In this document: positions 5,800 to 6,886 of the stretch, one piece after another
Layout of the letters: each line of letters starts with the position of its first letter
How positions within the stretch are numbered: position 1 is the first letter of the stretch
NCBI GenBank assembly: GCA_049297375.1
Contig: JBAQUF010000023.1
Coordinates: 1-6,886, forward strand
Reading direction: 5' to 3'
Origin: JAAZNV01 sp049297375
GTDB taxonomy: Bacteria; Patescibacteriota; WWE3; UBA101185; UBA10185
DNA: 6,886 nucleotides
The notes under the pieces: model-generated
Database searches by the model: none
Told to the model about the DNA's origin: nothing
Seen by the model: only the letters and a program-made list of their open reading frames with translations
Program-made: the position numbers and the translations under genes

Positions 5800-6219
5800 T
5801 CAATGGTGCAGCGCTTGTGCAACGATGCCAAAAATAATGCTAAGCGCCAAAAACAAAAACACATGATTATCCAACAAGGACGGTGAAAGTGTCTTGATAA
5901 CTAGTAGAGCTACAGCAAATAAAACACCAATGGGTACTCCCAAAAAGACATACTGGTACTGCATCATCCATGGATTTGTTAACCCCATTAGTCCAAATTT
6001 TTTGAAGTCGCCTGATAGCTCCTTGTACAGCTTTTCAATAACTTCTTCCGCCATTTCGTTCGACTGAAGTTTTCTCGTCCTTACTGGTATTTCCCCTTTC
6101 GCCCCTTTGTAAAAAACCTGAACTTCATTACCATCCCGACGGTAGCCTTTTGTACCTACTAGCTTGAATACAAAATCGCCCTTTGAAACGACATATTTAA
6201 CATTCTTTACAGATGACAT
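5800..6219 (-). CDS. Hypothetical 139-residue protein with two C-terminal membrane helices
   Basis: I do not recognise this protein. Residues 1-80 are soluble, basic and probably alpha/beta (VKYVVSKGDFVFKLVGTKGYRRDGNEVQVFYKG, then a helix EMAEEVIEKLYKELSGDFKKFG). Two membrane helices follow at about 88-109 and 119-136, joined by a short loop (SPSLLDNH), so both ends should face the same side, probably the cytoplasm given the basic N-domain. The frame is open to 6378, but that extension runs through the tRNA-fMet gene. ATG 6219 is chosen because AAGGAG (6225-6230) lies 5 bases upstream and TATAAT 30 bases upstream. It is a single-gene unit with its own promoter and terminator between two tRNA genes. 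A small cytoplasmic domain tethered by a helical hairpin is the visible architecture; function is unknown. Confidence 0.85.
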   Translation of the reverse strand: MSSVKNVKYVVSKGDFVFKLVGTKGYRRDGNEVQVFYKGAKGEIPVRTRKLQSNEMAEEVIEKLYKELSGDFKKFGLMGLTNPWMMQYQYVFLGVPIGVLFAVALLVIKTLSPSLLDNHVFLFLALSIIFGIVAQALHH

Positions 6220-6224
6220 TCTCA

Positions 6225-6230
6225 CTCCTT
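6225..6230 (-). promoter_or_regulatory. Ribosome binding site AAGGAG deciding the start at 6219
   Basis: AAGGAG lies 5 bases before ATG 6219. It rules out the longer frame that would start inside tRNA-fMet. Confidence 0.85.
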
Positions 6231-6249
6231 CTCTATCGAATTTGAGTTC

Positions 6250-6277
6250 ATTATACACTATAAGTTGTAACAAGCAA
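6250..6277 (-). promoter_or_regulatory. Promoter of the 139-residue gene
   Basis: A perfect TATAAT (6250-6255) lies exactly 30 bases before ATG 6219. The best -35 is TTGCTT (6272-6277) with a 16-base spacer, matching at three of six positions, so the -10 carries most of the evidence. The predicted leader of about 24 bases contains the AAGGAG site. Confidence 0.65.
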
Positions 6278-6318
6278 AGTGAAGGTGGGATATTAGCGGT
6301 ATCAATGGTGAAACTAAT

Positions 6319-6392
6319 TGGTTGCGGGACCTGGATTTGAACCAGGACCCCCGGATTATGAGCCCGGTGAGGTGCCATTCCTCCATCCCGCG
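6319..6392 (-). tRNA. Initiator tRNA-fMet(CAU)
   Basis: The 74-base cloverleaf includes an encoded CCA (6319-6321). The acceptor CGCGGGA/TCCCGCA has the C1xA72 mismatch that marks bacterial initiators for formylation, and the D stem GAGG/CCTC has the initiator-type A11-U24 pair. The anticodon arm is CCGGG-CTCATAA-TCCGG, so only two of the three hallmark G-C pairs are kept: 29-41 and 30-40 are G-C but 31-39 is G-U. The variable loop is only four bases (GGGT), and A15 with U48 replaces the usual G15-C48. The T arm CCTGG-TTCAAAT-CCAGG is normal. This is the tRNA that starts protein synthesis at the ribosomal P site. Confidence 0.96.
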
Positions 6393-6405
6393 TTATTTCG
6401 TACTA

Positions 6406-6434
6406 AATCTAACAAATAAGTACACTAAAGTCAA
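6406..6434 (-). promoter_or_regulatory. Promoter of tRNA-fMet
   Basis: TTGACT (6429-6434, five of six) is separated by 17 bases from TAGATT (6406-6411, four of six). Transcription would start near 6399, about 7 bases before the mature tRNA. No terminator is seen between the ftsB-like stop and this site, so read-through from upstream is also possible. Confidence 0.65.
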
Positions 6435-6458
6435 AGATTGAGATAGATTAACAAGGTA

Positions 6459-6836
6459 CTAGAAAAAGAGTTTATACCATGAGTACCAGCTTTTATCTTT
6501 AATGTTTTCTTTTTCTCTTTCACTTGAACCAGATAAAACATTGCTCTCTGAACTACTTTTAATATCTTCTCCAACAACTACGTAAACCTTTTCTCCTGGT
6601 TTTATTAGATTTAAATCATTTCTAGCCTTTTCTTCTATATATTCTTGCGTTTGTTTGTATTCTATTTCACTTTCTAGTTTCTTCTTTTCTTCTTCAAGTT
6701 TAGTTATTTCTTCCTTTACAATATCTAGTCTACCTTTGCTTTTAAATACCTGAAAAGATGACTTAACTAGGCTTATAGATACAATGAAAAGAAGGATGGT
6801 TCCCAACAAATATTTAAATTTACTTGATTTGGACAT
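6459..6836 (-). CDS. DivIC/FtsB-like septum formation initiator family protein
   Basis: This 125-residue single-pass membrane protein should act in the divisome, where FtsB/DivIC pairs with FtsL and FtsQ/DivIB to activate septal peptidoglycan synthesis. A short basic cytoplasmic tail precedes a membrane helix at about 9-30. A charged coiled coil follows at about 37-64 (ITKLEEEKKKLESEIEY), then the family signature YIEEKARNDLNLIKPGE at 66-82. A low-complexity Ser/Glu/Lys linker (91-115) leads to an aromatic tail, WYSWYKLFF (117-125). The linker plus tail extends beyond E. coli FtsB (about 103 residues). The frame could begin at GTG 6875 or ATG 6845; I choose ATG 6836 because a promoter -10 (6844-6849) covers the codon at 6845 and the longer forms have no ribosome binding site. 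The message is probably leaderless. Confidence 0.85.
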   Translation of the reverse strand: MSKSSKFKYLLGTILLFIVSISLVKSSFQVFKSKGRLDIVKEEITKLEEEKKKLESEIEYKQTQEYIEEKARNDLNLIKPGEKVYVVVGEDIKSSSESNVLSGSSEREKENIKDKSWYSWYKLFF

Positions 6837-6843
6837 TACTCTC

Positions 6844-6872
6844 ATGATAGTTAATATATTGACACTTTTCAA
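6844..6872 (-). promoter_or_regulatory. Promoter of the ftsB-like gene, leaderless type
   Basis: TTGAAA (6867-6872, five of six) is followed by a 17-base spacer and TATCAT (6844-6849, five of six). ATG 6836 begins 7 bases after the -10, exactly where transcription should start, so the predicted mRNA starts at or next to the A of ATG. Confidence 0.7.
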
Positions 6873-6886
6873 CACATCTGGTACTC

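Noticed and set aside
6220..6378. 53-residue N-terminal extension of the 139-residue protein
   Set aside because: It translates through tRNA-fMet and the gene's own promoter and ribosome binding site.
5617..6392. tRNA-bounded genomic island
   Set aside because: No integrase, attachment-site repeat, phage gene or shift in composition is visible between the two tRNAs.
6837..6875. GTG 6875 or ATG 6845 as start of the ftsB-like gene
   Set aside because: Both precede or overlap the -10 element and lack a ribosome binding site; the first 13 residues are not needed by the family.

Overview
The window comes from an AT-rich, very compact bacterial genome in which every gene lies on the minus strand. 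Several traits together suggest a Patescibacteria/CPR-type organism: gaps mostly under 100 bases, a DivIC/FtsB-like protein ending in a W-x-x-W aromatic tail, an FtsH with Leu at the pore-loop position, a polyprenyl-phosphate transferase-like protein with an extra four-helix N-terminal membrane module, and three small proteins I do not recognise. This placement is inference, with no rRNA to confirm it. TAA, TAG and TGA all end genes here, so I see no sign of TGA reassignment.

In transcription order (right to left) the layout is as follows. A DivIC/FtsB-like cell-division protein (6459-6836) is followed by initiator tRNA-fMet(CAU) (6319-6392). Next is a 139-residue protein with two C-terminal membrane helices (5800-6219) and its own promoter, ribosome binding site and terminator. 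Then come a second CAU tRNA, probably elongator tRNA-Met (5617-5691), and the membrane AAA+ zinc protease FtsH (3697-5571). An 83-residue orphan protein (3423-3674) follows, and its stop codon lies inside the terminator hairpin. A 120-residue orphan (2957-3319) has a perfect consensus sigma-70 promoter and its own terminator. Last is a translationally coupled trio: a TatD-family metal hydrolase (2105-2881), a processive-type GT2 membrane glycosyltransferase (564-2108) and the N-terminal part of a likely WecA/MraY-type transferase that runs off the left edge (1-553).

The functional themes are cell division (FtsB-like), translation initiation (both CAU tRNAs), membrane protein quality control (FtsH) and envelope glycan synthesis (GT2 plus the lipid-carrier transferase). 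Two expression styles are visible. The small orphan genes have strong AAGGAG ribosome binding sites 5-6 bases before ATG, and two of them have a TATAAT exactly 30 bases before ATG. The ftsB-like, ftsH and tatD genes lack a ribosome binding site and instead have a -10-like hexamer only 7-10 bases before ATG, as expected for leaderless mRNAs. Both tRNAs show departures from consensus: a weakened G-C triplet in tRNA-fMet and C at position 55 of the other. I see no CRISPR array, insertion sequence or phage gene, and no intergenic gap above 120 bases.
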